DNA of 64,000 nt from Halichoerus grypus (GCF_964656455.1 NC_135722.1:92499313-92563312); one strand, 5' to 3'; counted from the first letter of the stretch, positions 11,007-22,584 are shown. Notes: generated by a model not told the origin, from the sequence alone. Made by a program: numbers and translations.

Positions 11007-11545
11007 AAATGGCAAGAGTTTTAATGGCTGAGTAATATTTCACTATAAATATATACCACATTTTCTTTACTCATTCATCAGTTGATGGGCATTTGGGCTC
11101 TTTCCATAATTTGGCTATTGACAACACTGCTATAAACATCAAGGTGTGTGTATCCCTTTAAATTGGTGTTTTTGTAACCTTTGGGTAAATACCTTATAGT
11201 GCAATTGCTGGATCATGGGGTGGTTCTATTTTCAACTTTTTGAGGAACCTCCATACTGTTTTCCAGAGTGGCTGCACCAGTTTGCATTCCCACCAACAGT
11301 GTAAGAGGGTTCCCCTTTCTCCACATCCTTGCCAACATCTTTTGTATCCTGTGTTGTTAATTTTAGCCATTCTGACAGGTGTGAAGTGATATCTCACTGT
11401 AGTTTTGATTTGTATTTCCCTGATGATGCATAATGTTGCACATCTTTTCATGCGTCTCTTAGCCATCAGTATGTCTTGTTTGGAAAAATGTCAACTCATG
11501 TCTTCCGCCAATTTTTAAACTGGATTGTTTTTTTGGGGTGTTGAG

Positions 11546-11749
11546 TTTTTGGTTTTGTTTTGAGAGAGAGAAAGAGTGTGTGTGTACACGCGAGCATGAG
11601 GAGGTACAGAGAGAGAGAGAAAATCCCAATCAGGCTCCTCGCCCAGCTCAGAGCCCAAGGCAGGGCTAGATCTAAGGACCCTGAGATTGTGACCTAAGCC
11701 GAAATCAAGAGTTGGAACACTTAACTGACTGAGCCACCTAGGCATCCCT
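11546..11749 (-). mobile_element. Older can-SINE inside the 5'-inverted L1
   Basis: A diverged SINE with the 'GAAATCAAGAGTTGGAACAC' head variant and GAGCCACCTAGGCATCCC end. TSD GGTGTTGAG at 11537-11545 and 11750-11758. Confidence 0.88.
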
Positions 11750-12886
11750 GGTGTTGAGCTTCATAAGTTCTATAAGTTTTATAAGTTGAGTTTTATAAGA
11801 ATATCCAATGGAAAAAAGACAGTCTCTTCAACAAATGGTGTTGGGAAAACTGAACAGCAACATGCAAAAGAATGAAACTGGACCACTTTCTAACACCATA
11901 CACAAAAATAAATTCAAAATGGATGAAAGACCTAAATGTGAGAGGAGAACACAGACAGCAACCTCTTTGACATCGGCCGGAGCAACTTCTTACTAGATGT
12001 CTCCTGAGGCAGGGGAAACAAGCAAAAATGAGCTATTGGGACTTCATCAAGATAAAATCTTCTGCACAGTGAAAGAAACAATAAACACAACTGAAAGGCA
12101 ACCTTTGGAATGGGAGAAGAAATTTGCAAATGACATATCTGATAAAGGGTTAGGATCCAAAATCTATAAAGAATTTCTCAAACTCAACACTAATTTTGAA
12201 TTCTATATCCAGCAGCAATATCCTTCAGGAATAAAGGGGAAATAAATACATTTCCAGATGAAGGAAATCTAACATAATTTGTCTTCAACATACTGACCCT
12301 TTCAGAATGGCTAAGATAGTATACAGAACATAAAGGAAATGATCACAGGAGGAAGCCTGGAACTCCAGGAAGGAAGAAATACTGACTGTGGAAAAATAGA
12401 GATAAATAAAATAGACTTATCTTCATGATTTTTTAAACTATTTTTTGACATTTGAAGCAAAAGTAATTACACCACCTGATATGATACTCAATGTATGTAG
12501 AGGAAATACTAAAGACAGTTTTTTAAAATGGAAAAGACTAAAGGGAAGTAAATAGAAACAAGTTTTCTACACTTTACTCCAAGTCATAAAATGTCAATAC
12601 CACTAGACTATGTAAGTTACATATGTATATTGTGCTAACTAGAGTAGACAGACAGAAATACTTCAAATCACTAAGTATAAATCAAAGTTGAATTCTGAGA
12701 AGGTTAAGTAATTGATAGGAAGGCAAGAAAAGGAGAAGCAGAGAAACAGAATATATCAAGGATATATCAAGAAACAGCGGAAACAAGTAGAAAACAACAC
12801 AATGGTAGAGTAAGCCCTCAGACATCAAGAGATCAATAATGGTCTAAATAAATGAAATGGAAAGGCCAATTAAAAAGCAGAGATTT

Positions 12887-13072
12887 GGGGGGTACCTGGG
12901 TGGCTCAGTCGGTTAAGCAGCTGCCTTCAGCTCAGGTCATGATCCCAGGGTCTTGGGATCGAACCCCGCATTAGGCTCCCTGCTCAGTGGGGGCTGTTTC
13001 TCACCACCTCCTGCTCCTTCTCTCTAGCTCTCTCTCTCTCTCTCAAATAAATAAATAAATAAAAATCTTTTA
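12887..13072 (+). mobile_element. can-SINE in the nested stack
   Basis: GGTACCTGGGTGGCTCAGTC head and AAATAAATAAATAAATAAAA tail. TSD AAAAAGCAGAGATTT at 12872-12886 and 13073-13087 is perfect. Confidence 0.95.
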
Positions 13073-13329
13073 AAAAAGCAGAGATTTTCAAGGTTCATTT
13101 AAAAACAACCCAAATATGCTACCTACAAGAAACTTGCTTCAAATATAACAGTGTAAATAGGTTGAAAGTAAAAGAATGAAAAATAATAAACCATAAAAAC
13201 ATAATAAGTTGTAAGAGTTGTTTATATTTTCTTAACACAAGTCCATTATCAGATATATATTTCCTTGGTTTATGATTTAACTTTTCATTTTCTTAACTGT
13301 GTCTAATGATTTAATATTGAATAGAGCAA

Positions 13330-13530
13330 TAACCAAATCAGAAAAAGTCACAGACATGGAAAGGACAGCATAGGGGATATAGTCAATAATATTGTAACAA
13401 TATTGCATGGTTGCAGATGGTAACTACATGGTGATTATTGCATCATGCATAGAATTATCAATTCACTATGTTATATACCTAAAACTAATATAAACTGTAT
13501 GTCACCTACACTTCAATTAGAAAAAAGAAA
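13330..13530 (+). mobile_element. Old L1 3'UTR fragment
   Basis: GATATAGTCAATAATATTGT, TGGTTGCAGATGGTAACTAC and TATACCTAAAACTAATATAA match the 3'UTR of older mammalian L1M-type elements. It ends in an A-rich stretch. Confidence 0.75.
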
Positions 13531-13880
13531 ATAGGCACAATATTTAAGCAGATATTTCAAAAAAGATATATAATTGGCTAGTAAACTTATGAAAAAATGC
13601 TCAGTATTATTCATTAAGGATGTGCAAATTAAAACCAAAATGAGATACGATTGCACACCCACCAGAATGGCTATGATTAAGAAGACAGATGTTACCAAGT
13701 GATGGCAAAAACTTGGGGGGGAAATTGTCATATATTGTTAGTGGAAATATAACAGTAGTAGAGTCTCTTCTGAAAACAGTTGGGCAGTTTCATAAAAAGT
13801 GAAACATAGACTTTTCATTTCGCCCAGCAATTCCACTTCTCATACTTTCACTTAACTCACTCAGAAGCACAAAGGCATTC
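13531..13880 (+). mobile_element. Old L1 ORF2 C-terminal fragment
   Basis: TGTGCAAATTAAAACCAAAA, CACCAGAATGGCTATGATTA and GCCCAGCAATTCCACTTCTC follow the end of L1 ORF2. Diverged and not open. Confidence 0.78.
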
Positions 13881-13974
13881 ATCAGTGCCCAGAGATCCAC
13901 ACATCTCCTCTCCTCCACTACTACCTCTGGATCCAGATATCTTTGTTGACTTATCTTGAGTCTGAACTACTTTT

Positions 13975-14345
13975 CAACAAAGGGTGCTGGAATAATTAGA
14001 TATCCAAATGCAAAAACTTTTACTCAGATCAACAGCCCACACCATATAGAAAAAGTAATTCAAAACAGATCATGAATGTAAATGCCATAATACTTAGAGA
14101 AGAAAACATAACAGAGAAATCTTGGAACTCTGGGATAAGCAAAAGATCTCTTACATATGACACCAAAAGCTCAATCCATAATAAAGAAAATGAGACGTTA
14201 GAATTCATCAAATTAAGATTCTCTGCTCTTTGAGAGACACTATTAAGAGAATGAAAAGACAAGACAGATTAGGAGAAAATATTTAAATCATATGTCTGAT
14301 ATACTTTGCATTCAGAATATATCAAGAAATCCCAAGACTAAGAAA
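13975..14345 (+). mobile_element. Old L1 ORF2 fragment
   Basis: CAACAAAGGGTGCTGGAATA, AATGCCATAATACTTAGAGA and ATTCATCAAATTAAGATTCT follow ORF2 upstream of its C terminus. It lies after, not before, the more distal fragment at 13,531, so it is a separate copy or a rearranged one. Confidence 0.75.
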
Positions 14346-14374
14346 ACAAACAACCCTATATGGCCTATGAGAGC

Positions 14375-14475
14375 ACACACATTGTCTGTCTTACTTACCA
14401 CTATATTTGTTTAACAATGTTTAACAACAGAGCCTGGTGCAGGATAGACGCTCAGTCTCTATTTGTTGATGAAAT
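14375..14475 (+). repeat. L2 3'-end relic
   Basis: ACAGAGCCTGGTGCAGGATA, GACGCTCAGTCTCTATTTGT and TGATGAA form the usual diverged L2 end. Confidence 0.55.
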
Positions 14476-15326
14476 AACTATATTGTTTGTGCCATTAAAC
14501 ATCTGAGACAAAAGGGACAGTAAAAATCATAAAGGGAAAATGCTGACTACTAAAAGAATAGAGACCTAAAAATGGTCTATTTGAGAAAAGGACAAAAATT
14601 CTTCTACTAATATAACCTCTCCTATTATCTATATTTCCTGCCCTGAAGTCCCAAGAGACAAAAGCCAGTGTAGGTTCCTTTTATCCCTGAAGGCTCTAAA
14701 AGGTTATCTTAGTTTCTTGTCCTTAAGATCTAGGATCAGAAGTAAATCTCCCTTTACCACACTCCCCTGAGACCAAAGACCACAGGGAGAAGAGCATCTT
14801 TCTATTTTTATCTTCATTGGGGAAACAAAGGAATCTCCCTAAACAAAATGCCCTACAGCAGTCTAATAGACCTCTCTCATTTCCACCACAGCTTTTCAAT
14901 AGAGGTTTATTGAATGAATGAATGAATGAATGAATGAATAAATGACCAAATCTCAAGTCCATCAAAGTCCATATATCCATGACAAAGCTTCACAGGAATT
15001 CCAGACATGCCTCAGTCAAAAATCTCACAATTTACCATTTCTGGATTTACCAATATTCAACCTTTTATACTTAAAACTTTATAACTTCTGAAAAGAAGCT
15101 AGAGAATGACAAATGAACTCTTTTTTACTTTCTCTGAAAAGATAAAGGACTGATCCTCTTCTTCCTTATATTCTTTGTGTGAAGTGATTTATAAATAATT
15201 AACTTCATTTACCCTATTATTTGAATCACTTGCATTTCTATTTTGATTTCTTACTGTTCTCTCCATAGCTTCATACACTGCATGCCCTTACTAGGATTTG
15301 GCATCCATAACTAACACAGTTTCCAT
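14476..15326. other. 3' flank of the OR8B-type gene, no gene recognised
   Basis: No further repeat or gene is recognised apart from the GAAT run at 14,910-14,939. This is the downstream side of the minus-strand receptor and may include its 3'UTR; no poly(A) site is firmly assigned. Confidence 0.4.
14910..14939. repeat. (GAAT)n microsatellite
   Basis: About seven tandem TGAA/GAAT units. Confidence 0.9.
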
Positions 15327-16259
15327 TTAGGAGAACACTCTTTTCTTCAAAGTCTTACTCAGTGCAATTTTAACATCTTTGTTCCTCAGACTGTAGATAA
15401 AAGGATTCATCACTGGCCCCACGATGGTATAAAAAACTGTGGATACTTTATCTTGATCCAGAGACCCAGCAGGAGAAGGCTTAAGATACATGAATGCTGA
15501 TGATCCAAAGAAGAGAGAAACAGCAACTATGTGGGAGCTGCAGGTACTGAAGGCTTTGGACCTGCCCTCTGTAGAACGGATGTGGAAGACGCTGCAGAGG
15601 ATCAAGGTGTAAGAAATGGAGATGGTGAGACTGGGCACTATTACGTTGACGCCCACCACAGTGAAAACCACCAGCTCGTTGATGTAGGTTCTTCTGCAGG
15701 AGAGCTGGAGGAGAGGAGGTATGTCACACATGTAATGATTGATGAAGTTGTCCCCACAGAAGGTGAGTCTCAGCATGCAGCCGGTGTGGGCCATGGCACC
15801 CACAAACCCCATTACATACGCTCCTGCCATCAGCATGAGGCAGACCCGATGGGACATGATGGCCTTGTAAAGCAGGGGCTTACAGATGGCCACATACCGG
15901 TCATAGGCCATTGATGTCAAAATACAGCACTCATCAATAACAAAGAAGGAGAAGAAACAGAGCTGTGTCATGCACTCTGCATAAGAGATGACATTCTCTT
16001 TTACAAAACCCACCAGCATTCTAGGGATTATGACAGACGAGTAGCAGAGATCGATGAAGGAAAGGTTGAAGAGAAAGTAGTACATGGGAGCGTGCAGGTG
16101 AGGGTTCAGACCAATCAGAATAATCAAGCCCATGTTCCCCACCACGGTGACCACATAGATTCCTAAGAAAATGAAGAAGAAAGGCAGCTGGAGTTGTGGC
16201 TGTTGTGTTAAACCCAGCAGGATAAACTCGGTCACTGAAGAGTCATTTCCTGCGGCCAT
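15327..16259 (-). CDS. Olfactory receptor, family 8 (OR8B-type), intact
   Basis: A complete 310-residue class II odorant receptor in one exon, expected in the plasma membrane of olfactory cilia and coupled to G-olf. The N terminus has an NDS glycosylation site at residue 5. TM1 (about 25-50) carries the GN pair. HAPMYYFLFNLSFIDLCYSS closes loop 1, MAYDRYVAICKPL follows TM3, KAFSTCSSH opens TM6 and NPFIYSLRNKDV ends TM7. Loop 2 cysteines are present. The closest human proteins I recall are OR8B members, with some likeness to OR8A1 at the N terminus, so I give no exact symbol. In human the OR8B genes are not placed between OR10S1 and OR6T1 as far as I recall, so this may be a lineage-specific gene or the ortholog of a lost or pseudogenised human one. 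The ATG is supported by length, by the sequon spacing and by a splice acceptor 17 bases upstream. Confidence 0.93.
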   Translation of the reverse strand: MAAGNDSSVTEFILLGLTQQPQLQLPFFFIFLGIYVVTVVGNMGLIILIGLNPHLHAPMYYFLFNLSFIDLCYSSVIIPRMLVGFVKENVISYAECMTQLCFFSFFVIDECCILTSMAYDRYVAICKPLLYKAIMSHRVCLMLMAGAYVMGFVGAMAHTGCMLRLTFCGDNFINHYMCDIPPLLQLSCRRTYINELVVFTVVGVNVIVPSLTISISYTLILCSVFHIRSTEGRSKAFSTCSSHIVAVSLFFGSSAFMYLKPSPAGSLDQDKVSTVFYTIVGPVMNPFIYSLRNKDVKIALSKTLKKRVFS

Positions 16260-16276
16260 TCTTCCCTAAGGCATAT

Positions 16277-16297
16277 CTGTGAGAACAGGACAAAGGG
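16277..16297 (-). other. Predicted 3' splice site of the OR8B-type coding exon
   Basis: On the minus strand a pyrimidine-rich CCCTTTGTCCTGTTCTCACAG ends at 16,277, with the exon beginning at 16,276, 17 bases before the ATG. This fits the usual OR plan of a non-coding first exon spliced to a coding exon. It is inferred from sequence only. Confidence 0.6.
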
Positions 16298-17190
16298 TGA
16301 CATTACAATGAGTACCCAGCTCTCTCCCCCCAAACCCTCCATATTGAGATTGAGACCCAGAATGAACTCAAACCCACCCTGCTGTGTGCCTTTGTTGTCC
16401 CCACTGTATAAAGGCCGAGAGATTGTTCAGAGATGTCTATCAAACCCACTAACAGGTAAGGGCCGTATGGGTAAGACTGAGTAACCCTGTGACTAATCAG
16501 GGCTACATTGTCTCTGCTCCACTTCTGCTTTGAAAGTTCACCAGCCCCACCTAATGATCAATGGCTGCCTCAGCAGAGAGGTGATAACGTCCTCTCGAAT
16601 CTTCCGCTTCCATTGCTGAGGTTGGGAAGAACAAGAACAGGACAGATAAAATTCAACACTCACCCTTCTGCATTGGGACTTCAATATTGGGCCTTGCGAA
16701 CTTTTCTCCCTTATTTCCAAGGAGACACATGTGGCTCTGATGAATTTTAGAGGTGAGCAGCCCAGAATGGAGATTCTTCTTCTTTGTTACTGTTTTTGTT
16801 TTGACTGAGGGAGCCAGAGCACAGACCTCTGATGAGCGATGACTTACAGATCATGATTTCTGATAGTGGCTTTGCCCAGTGTTTTTCTCCAGACTAGGGG
16901 CTAGTAAATAGCATCTGCCGGTGCCAAAAGAGCCTTCTGCTAATATGACCCCAGGGGTTTTCATGAGTTAGGAAATCCTAGGGACCTGATTAAAAACTAG
17001 AAGACAGGTTCTCCTAGTGTTTTCCCCAGAGATAAGACTTTGTAGCAAAAAGAAATTACCTACTGTGGATTATAGCCCAAGTTCATTATAGTAACACTGA
17101 TTGCTTGGAATATATCATTTTACACACCTTTTGGTTTGTTGCCAAATCGGACACATCCCCAAGCAGAAAAGCAAATGATCTTTCCTGCAT
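16298..17190. other. 5' flank of the OR8B-type gene, nothing recognised
   Basis: No gene or repeat is recognised. Small open frames near 16.5-16.75 kb resemble nothing known. The receptor's promoter and first exon may lie here or further upstream. Confidence 0.4.
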
Positions 17191-17194
17191 CCAC

Positions 17195-17400
17195 AGCCCC
17201 TATTGCTATATGAAATACTATACATTATTTGTTTGTTAATGTGTCTTCCCACAACACATACACACACATTCATACACTCACATACATTTGAATTTAAGTT
17301 CTGTTATCTGTTTTCTTCGGCACTATTTCTGCAGCACCTTAGAGTAATATGAAGCATATATAGTAGGTACTGAATAAATATTTGTTTAATTAAATGAATG
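17195..17400 (+). repeat. L2-like 3'-end relic
   Basis: AAGCATATATAGTAGGTACT and GAATAAATATTTGTTTAATT close a diverged L2-type tail. The 5' limit is vague. Confidence 0.45.
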
Positions 17401-17699
17401 AATGAGAATCCCTTTTTTCCAACTTTCCTAGGCCCTGACTACAACAGAATTCTTGCCGCACAGGCAAAGGCTTACATCCCATCCATGTTTTTCTTTGCAC
17501 ACCTGAGTGTGGAATATGAAAAATACCAGTAAAGTATGTGAAGGCCACTGCTGAACTCCTGGGGTCCATGTAGGAGCACTTCAGATCAAAGTTATTGAAC
17601 TCAGAAAAAATATAATTTTCCTCCTCCCTCGATGTCACATAGGGGTCTGCCATAGGCTCTCAGAGAGGTCCCCATGTCTCTATGCTTTCAGAGTTAAAA

Positions 17700-17870
17700 C
17701 ATGTTTAGATTTTATATATATAAGTGAAATCATGCACTATTTGTCTTTTTATGTCTGACTTATTTCACTTAACAGAATGTCCTTCAAGTCCATCTATGTT
17801 GTCCCAAATGCAGCATTTCTTTCTTTTTTTAAGGCTGACTAAATCATAAGCATTTTTTTTAGAAAGTAGC
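17700..17870 (-). mobile_element. Old L1 ORF2 end, minus strand
   Basis: The complement of the ORF2 end is recognisable: TAAGTGAAATCATGCACTAT, GACTTATTTCACTTAACAGA and CCTTCAAGTCCATCTATGTT. Confidence 0.7.
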
Positions 17871-17879
17871 TCATCCTAA

Positions 17880-19885
17880 GATTAATTCTTCTTCTCTAAA
17901 TTCTAATCAGTAAAGAATATACACAAAGGCCTCTAGTCAGATAAGATAAATGAATCAGCTGTAGCAATGGTCAAGGGGACCATTATCTGTAGAAAGCAGA
18001 ACTCTCTAGTAAATACTAGATGGGAAAAATACACCTTAATCTTAAAGCCAAATGAGGCTTCCCACGTATTCCCTCTTACTTGATCCGCTGTAAACAAAAG
18101 GAAAATTGTGGACATTCCCCACAAGCAGAAAAGGAATTCCATGTACCAATCTATTTGCCCTGCAGGAGTAAGGGTGGGGAGATAGTGCCCCCAAAGAGTC
18201 ATTTTTCTATTAATAAATGAATCGGTCCGAAGAAAAGGATGGAGCTGCCTTCTTGCTTTTGAAGCACGATAGCTCCACCTACTGGTAAAGGGATGGCCCA
18301 AAGAATTTTAGCGGACTCCAGATTACTATTTCTTTCTCTTCACTTACAAAATCAGGTTAAGGGGGGAAAATCCAAGATTTCCAGAATGTGGAGAAGAAAG
18401 GAAGTCCCTTCCTCCATGGAAATGTAAGAGAAAGAATAAATATTTCTAAGGTGCTAGGAAACAGGATCGGGCACAGACTGGGTGCTCAATAAACGTTTGT
18501 CTGTGACAGATGCTGCTATCAGAGTCTATTTGTCTGATGTTTGTGAAATAATCACACATGTGAAGAAAACAGTGTAATAAAGTGGGTGAAAGCCTGGCTT
18601 CTAGGACAAATGACCATATTAAAATCTTGTGTCCCTATTCATTTGCATTAACCAAAGTAAACAGGTATAAGGGGAAAAAAAAAGAGAAAGGGAAAATGCC
18701 CATTTTTTGGAAAAGATAGCAATTATACTAATCTCCCTTCAGAATGATATTCCGTCTTTATTCTAAGATGAAATGTTATCATAAGGGAATTTTTTCTCAG
18801 AATGAATGTAGATATCACCAGGTGCATTGTTGAACAACATTTGGATTCATTTCTTGTTTCTTGGCCTGTTCTTATGAGAGAAGGCTTTGGAGTCAAGTAG
18901 GGCACCAAAACATCCTCCAGGTAAGGTGATTATCTGCCACACTTTGTAGAAGTCCCATTCTAATTGGAATGTATATCAGTTAGGTTTCACTGACGGAAAC
19001 AGAAACTATTCTAGGAATTTTAAGCAAAGATGATTACAGGGAATTAAGTGCTTACAAAATCACCAGCTGTACTTAGGAAATGGATTTTAGACTGGGACTC
19101 CAGGATGGACTCCCAGTCCTCTGCAGATCTGACCCACTGGGGAGGTTAAAATGAAGGTGGGAAGAGCCCACCCATAGTAACCACCAGGTGGGAAAGTGGG
19201 AAGAGCCCACCCATAGTTGAACCACCGTTCAACACTCTTGAGCACACTTTCTCTGATTCCTGAAAATCAGAGCAAGGCTGGCTCCTCACTTTCCCATATT
19301 AAAAGTAGATTGCTTTTATTGACCTCACCATTCTATCTGATTTAAAGGGGCAAGATTTGACAATCCTGGAATGTTAAAAAACTTTTCTCTAGACAGATAA
19401 TTCTGATCAGTGCAAAATTATCTTTTATCTATTGTATATTTTAAACCATAATTTATTTAGCCTATGAACTCCTAAGAATATCATAGAATATTTTCCCATT
19501 TTCAAGGAGAAAGAAAAAAAAAACATAATTAGCTACAAATAAAAATTGCCAATACACAGTCTGACATGACTATATTTCCTAATTCCAACCAAGTTTGGAC
19601 AACCACCAATAGAACTTTTAAATATGTTCTTTTGATTTTATTGTATCTCTGCTAAGCCAATAGTATTCACAATTTACTTCATGCTCCAGAGTGTGCAAAA
19701 TTTTTCAGTAGAACGGCATCTAAAAGGGGACAGACTCTTAACAGCTCATGGTGTTGTTTTAAAGGACTTTAAGTTCAACATTTATTCAGGGGATGGGGGT
19801 AGTCAGCAGAGAAAAATGGATACTCTGAGCTTATAGAATTTATGTAAATGAGAAGAGAATTTTTATTCTACTTGATAATGAGCAA
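17880..19885. other. Intergenic, with small relics only
   Basis: An L2-like end lies near 18,420-18,530 (GACTGGGTGCTCAATAAACG). A 22-bp exact direct repeat occurs at 19,157-19,178 and 19,196-19,217, spaced 39 bases apart. No gene is recognised. Confidence 0.4.
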
Positions 19886-19889
19886 AATT

Positions 19890-20050
19890 TAAATGATTTT
19901 TCTAATCTTTATTATCTTAGTGCAAACTATATACAATCCGTTCTCTTGAAAGCCCTGTGAAACCCATTTTGCAGATGAGAAAACTGACACTCAAAGAATT
20001 TAACATATTCAAGTTCATGCAACTAGTTGTGTCATAACTAGTATGTGATT
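19890..20050 (+). repeat. MIR-like ancient SINE
   Basis: CCCATTTTGCAGATGAGAAA and ACTGACACTCAAAGAATTTA are typical of the MIR body. Confidence 0.65.
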
Positions 20051-20270
20051 CAATATCCAGTATTTATTGAAAATAGGGTTTATTTTGTTATTTGTGCTGA
20101 TAACATATAGATATTTAAATTTTTATAACTTCATTACATTATCAAGATACCCAAGGTCTTGAGTCACTAACCAAGTTTAAAAGAATTTCCCTAAGTTTGA
20201 ATATAGTAGCAAACTTTCTTCTACCCTATGCAAATTTTCTTCTACCCTGTACTCAAGAAATAGCTCTTTC

Positions 20271-20476
20271 TTTTTTTTTTTTTTTTTAAAGATTTTATTT
20301 ATTTATTTGACAGAGAGACACACAGCGAGAGAGGGAACACAAGCAGGGGGAAGGTCAGAGGGAGAAGCAGGCTTCCTGCTGAGCAGGGAGCCCGATGCGG
20401 GGCTCGATCCCAGGACCCTGGGACCATGACCTGAGCCGAAGGCAGACGCTTAACGACTGAGCCACCCAGGCGCCCC
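20271..20476 (-). mobile_element. can-SINE, minus orientation
   Basis: Long T-run, AAAGATTTTATTTATTTATT, GACAGAGAGACACACAGCGA body and GAGCCACCCAGGCGCCCC head. The TSD is CTCTTT followed by T-runs on both sides, so its length cannot be fixed. Confidence 0.93.
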
Positions 20477-21720
20477 TCTTTTTTTTTTTTTTTTTTTTTA
20501 ATTAAAGGAGTATGGCTGCCACTTCATGACAAACAACTTACTCCTTATAGCCTCAAAGGACTAATTACACTGTTTATTTTTAATAAAGTTGGATCAAAAG
20601 TGTTCCCTTTTGGGATTCCAAAGCAAGTTCAAAGCAAGTTAAAGTAAATGTTTGTTGATTAGGTATGGAAAGAATTAATCATGCCAAGTTATAGGAACTT
20701 TTCTTTCAACACCACAGAGGGGTTTTGCCTGGTATCACGTGAAGCAAACAGGTGTTAATATAAGAAGACTTCCGTGTGCTCTGTTCCCCATGAACAGGAG
20801 CCCTATAGGTCCTCTGCCTTCACCTTCCTCAAACTGGCCAGGGGAAGAAGCCTAAGAAGCCCCGTATTGGAACAGGTACAAGCCAATTTATATCAGCCTC
20901 CTATCTCAGGCAACTTCGTGTACTCAAAATCTATTCTTTCTCTGACTTAGAAAGGAACTTGTTGGAATCAAATCTTGTGTATACATATCTTAACGCTTAT
21001 AGTTTTGCAGTACAAAACATATGGTGTATTTCATTGCACACAGTAATACAATTTCAGTTTTTTGGAAGGAAGAGAGGAATGGGAGCCCCCCATTCCTAGT
21101 TTTGGCTGTTGAGTCCTGCACACGTAGATCAATACCTGAGCTAATAAAGTGCAGTACTGCACTATGGGAAGCTCTGATGTATATGTTTTGAATACCAGAT
21201 AATGAGGCTAACAACTTCCTCTTTTCTTAGGTCCTCAAACAGCACACCTCCAAGTTTTTGGAAAATTTTGTCTTTATTCTTGTCACTGAAGTTTCATGTA
21301 AAGATCCAGTTTTGCATGTAGAGAAGTAACTGGGAACCTACTGTATTTGAGAAAGCACAAGACAAAGTACCCTGCCCCGGATAGCACAATTTCAGGGAAA
21401 ATTTTCATTCTGCAGTTACTGTGTGAGTCATTCTAACCTCAAGCCTTTAAGAACTGCATTATTTCTATTAAGAAGTAAATAACTCAAAATAGTCACGTTT
21501 CTTTTTAAATTAACACATTAGTGATGATTTGACAATAACCTAAAAGCAAGAATACCATGTAATGGATATATAAAGGCACTACTGGCAGAAATGGGAAGGA
21601 TCCAAAGACAAAAGTTAAATTTCATCTGTCTCAAGGGCCAGTTTATGCTCCTATGAGCCTTGAAACCCATCAGGTTTGAATCATTCTTCCTCCAACAAAT
21701 ATGCTCTGGCCTTGCTATAT
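20477..21720. other. Intergenic, nothing recognised
   Basis: A T-run at 20,477-20,500 adjoins the SINE. The remainder shows no gene, RNA or repeat I can name. Confidence 0.4.
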
Positions 21721-21736
21721 TTAAAAAGGAATATAC

Positions 21737-21957
21737 AGGGGCTCCTGGGTGGCTCAGTCGTTAAGCATCTGTCTTCGGCTCAGGTCATGATTCTAGGACC
21801 CTGGGATCGAGCCCTGCATCGGGCTCCCTGCTCCGCGGGAAGCCTGCTTCTCCCTCTCCCACTCCCCCTGCTTGTGTTCCCTCTCTCGCTGTGTCTCTCT
21901 CTGTCAAATAAATAAATAAAATCTTTTTAAAAAAATAAAATAAAAGTAAAATAAAAT
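21737..21957 (+). mobile_element. can-SINE, plus orientation
   Basis: GGGGCTCCTGGGTGGCTCAG head, CT-rich middle, then AAATAAATAAATAAAATCTT and an AAAAT-rich tail. TSD AAAAAGGAATATAC at 21,723-21,736 and 21,958-21,971 is perfect. Confidence 0.95.
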
Positions 21958-21974
21958 AAAAAGGAATATACTTA

Positions 21975-22584
21975 CATAATAATTATAAGTGTATTTTAAA
22001 CAGTAGTTTGATAATAAAAAAGGAATAATCTTTATAGTCTCATTTTCCCATTGAAAAACTCAAAAGTTTTGGTATTTTGGGTTACTTTAAACCTGAAAGA
22101 CTCACATCCTTTCTTGATCTGCAACAAGTCCTCCTTAAATGCTCAGTTAAATGTTATTAACCTTATAAAGTATTCCATACTGCCCCCAAACAAAATTTGT
22201 TCCTTTCTCTGCCCCCACATGACTTTGATTTTATTTTTATCACAGCCTTAAATGAATTCTAATGGAATTTATAAATTTGCAATCAAGATATCTAGCCCTT
22301 ACTACGCTATGGCGCCTTAGCAATTTAAGCAACTTTGTATCTCCAGTACCTGGTAAGATACCTGGCACAAAGTGTTCAAGATTGTATCTAATCTCATATG
22401 TATGGGGGTACTTAGCCCACGCCTGAAAGGCATAATCCCTGCATATTCATGGGCACAATGGGGCATGAGCCAGCCATCTGGAATGTTGTGAGAATTAGAA
22501 GCCTGGGTCAATTTATTGCTTCTCTGGGTCAACTATAAAGTTAGCTCTACCATCATATTAGAAAGTTGGTGATGGTTCTAGTTT
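21975..22584. other. Intergenic, nothing recognised
   Basis: No gene or clear repeat is visible between the SINE and the next L1. Confidence 0.4.

Larger units (their letters stand above)
10444..12191 (-). mobile_element. L1 with 5' inversion (twin priming)
   Basis: From the poly(A) end at 10444 to about 11,790 the L1 3'UTR and end of ORF2 read on the minus strand. From about 11,800 to 12,191 the next part upstream in ORF2 reads on the plus strand (AAGACAGTCTCTTCAACAAA through CTATAAAGAATTTCTCAAAC). This is the classic inverted-5' layout of twin priming. An 11-bp TSD, AATTTTGAATT, lies at 10433-10443 and 12192-12202. Two later SINEs interrupt it. No reading frame is usable. Confidence 0.82.
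9930..13180 (+). mobile_element. Ancient L1/HAL1-like element carrying a nested stack
   Basis: With the inserts removed, the parts 9930-10177, 10398-10443, 12192-12886 and 13073-13180 read as one diverged L1/HAL1-type element: end of ORF1 (TCCCCATCTGAAATAGTG, GAAAGAACTGGC, TTCTATATCCAGC), spacer, then the start of an endonuclease region (GCTACCTACAAGAAACTTGC). It holds four direct or indirect SINE inserts and one L1. Limits are approximate and the copy is dead. Confidence 0.65.

Noticed and set aside
15531..15914. Open frame of 127 codons on the plus strand inside the OR8B-type gene
   Set aside because: It is an antisense shadow of the receptor gene.
17390..17653. Minus-strand frame of 87 codons starting MADPYVTSREEE
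   Set aside because: It looks protein-like at first, but I recognise no family and it overlaps a poorly defined old repeat end.
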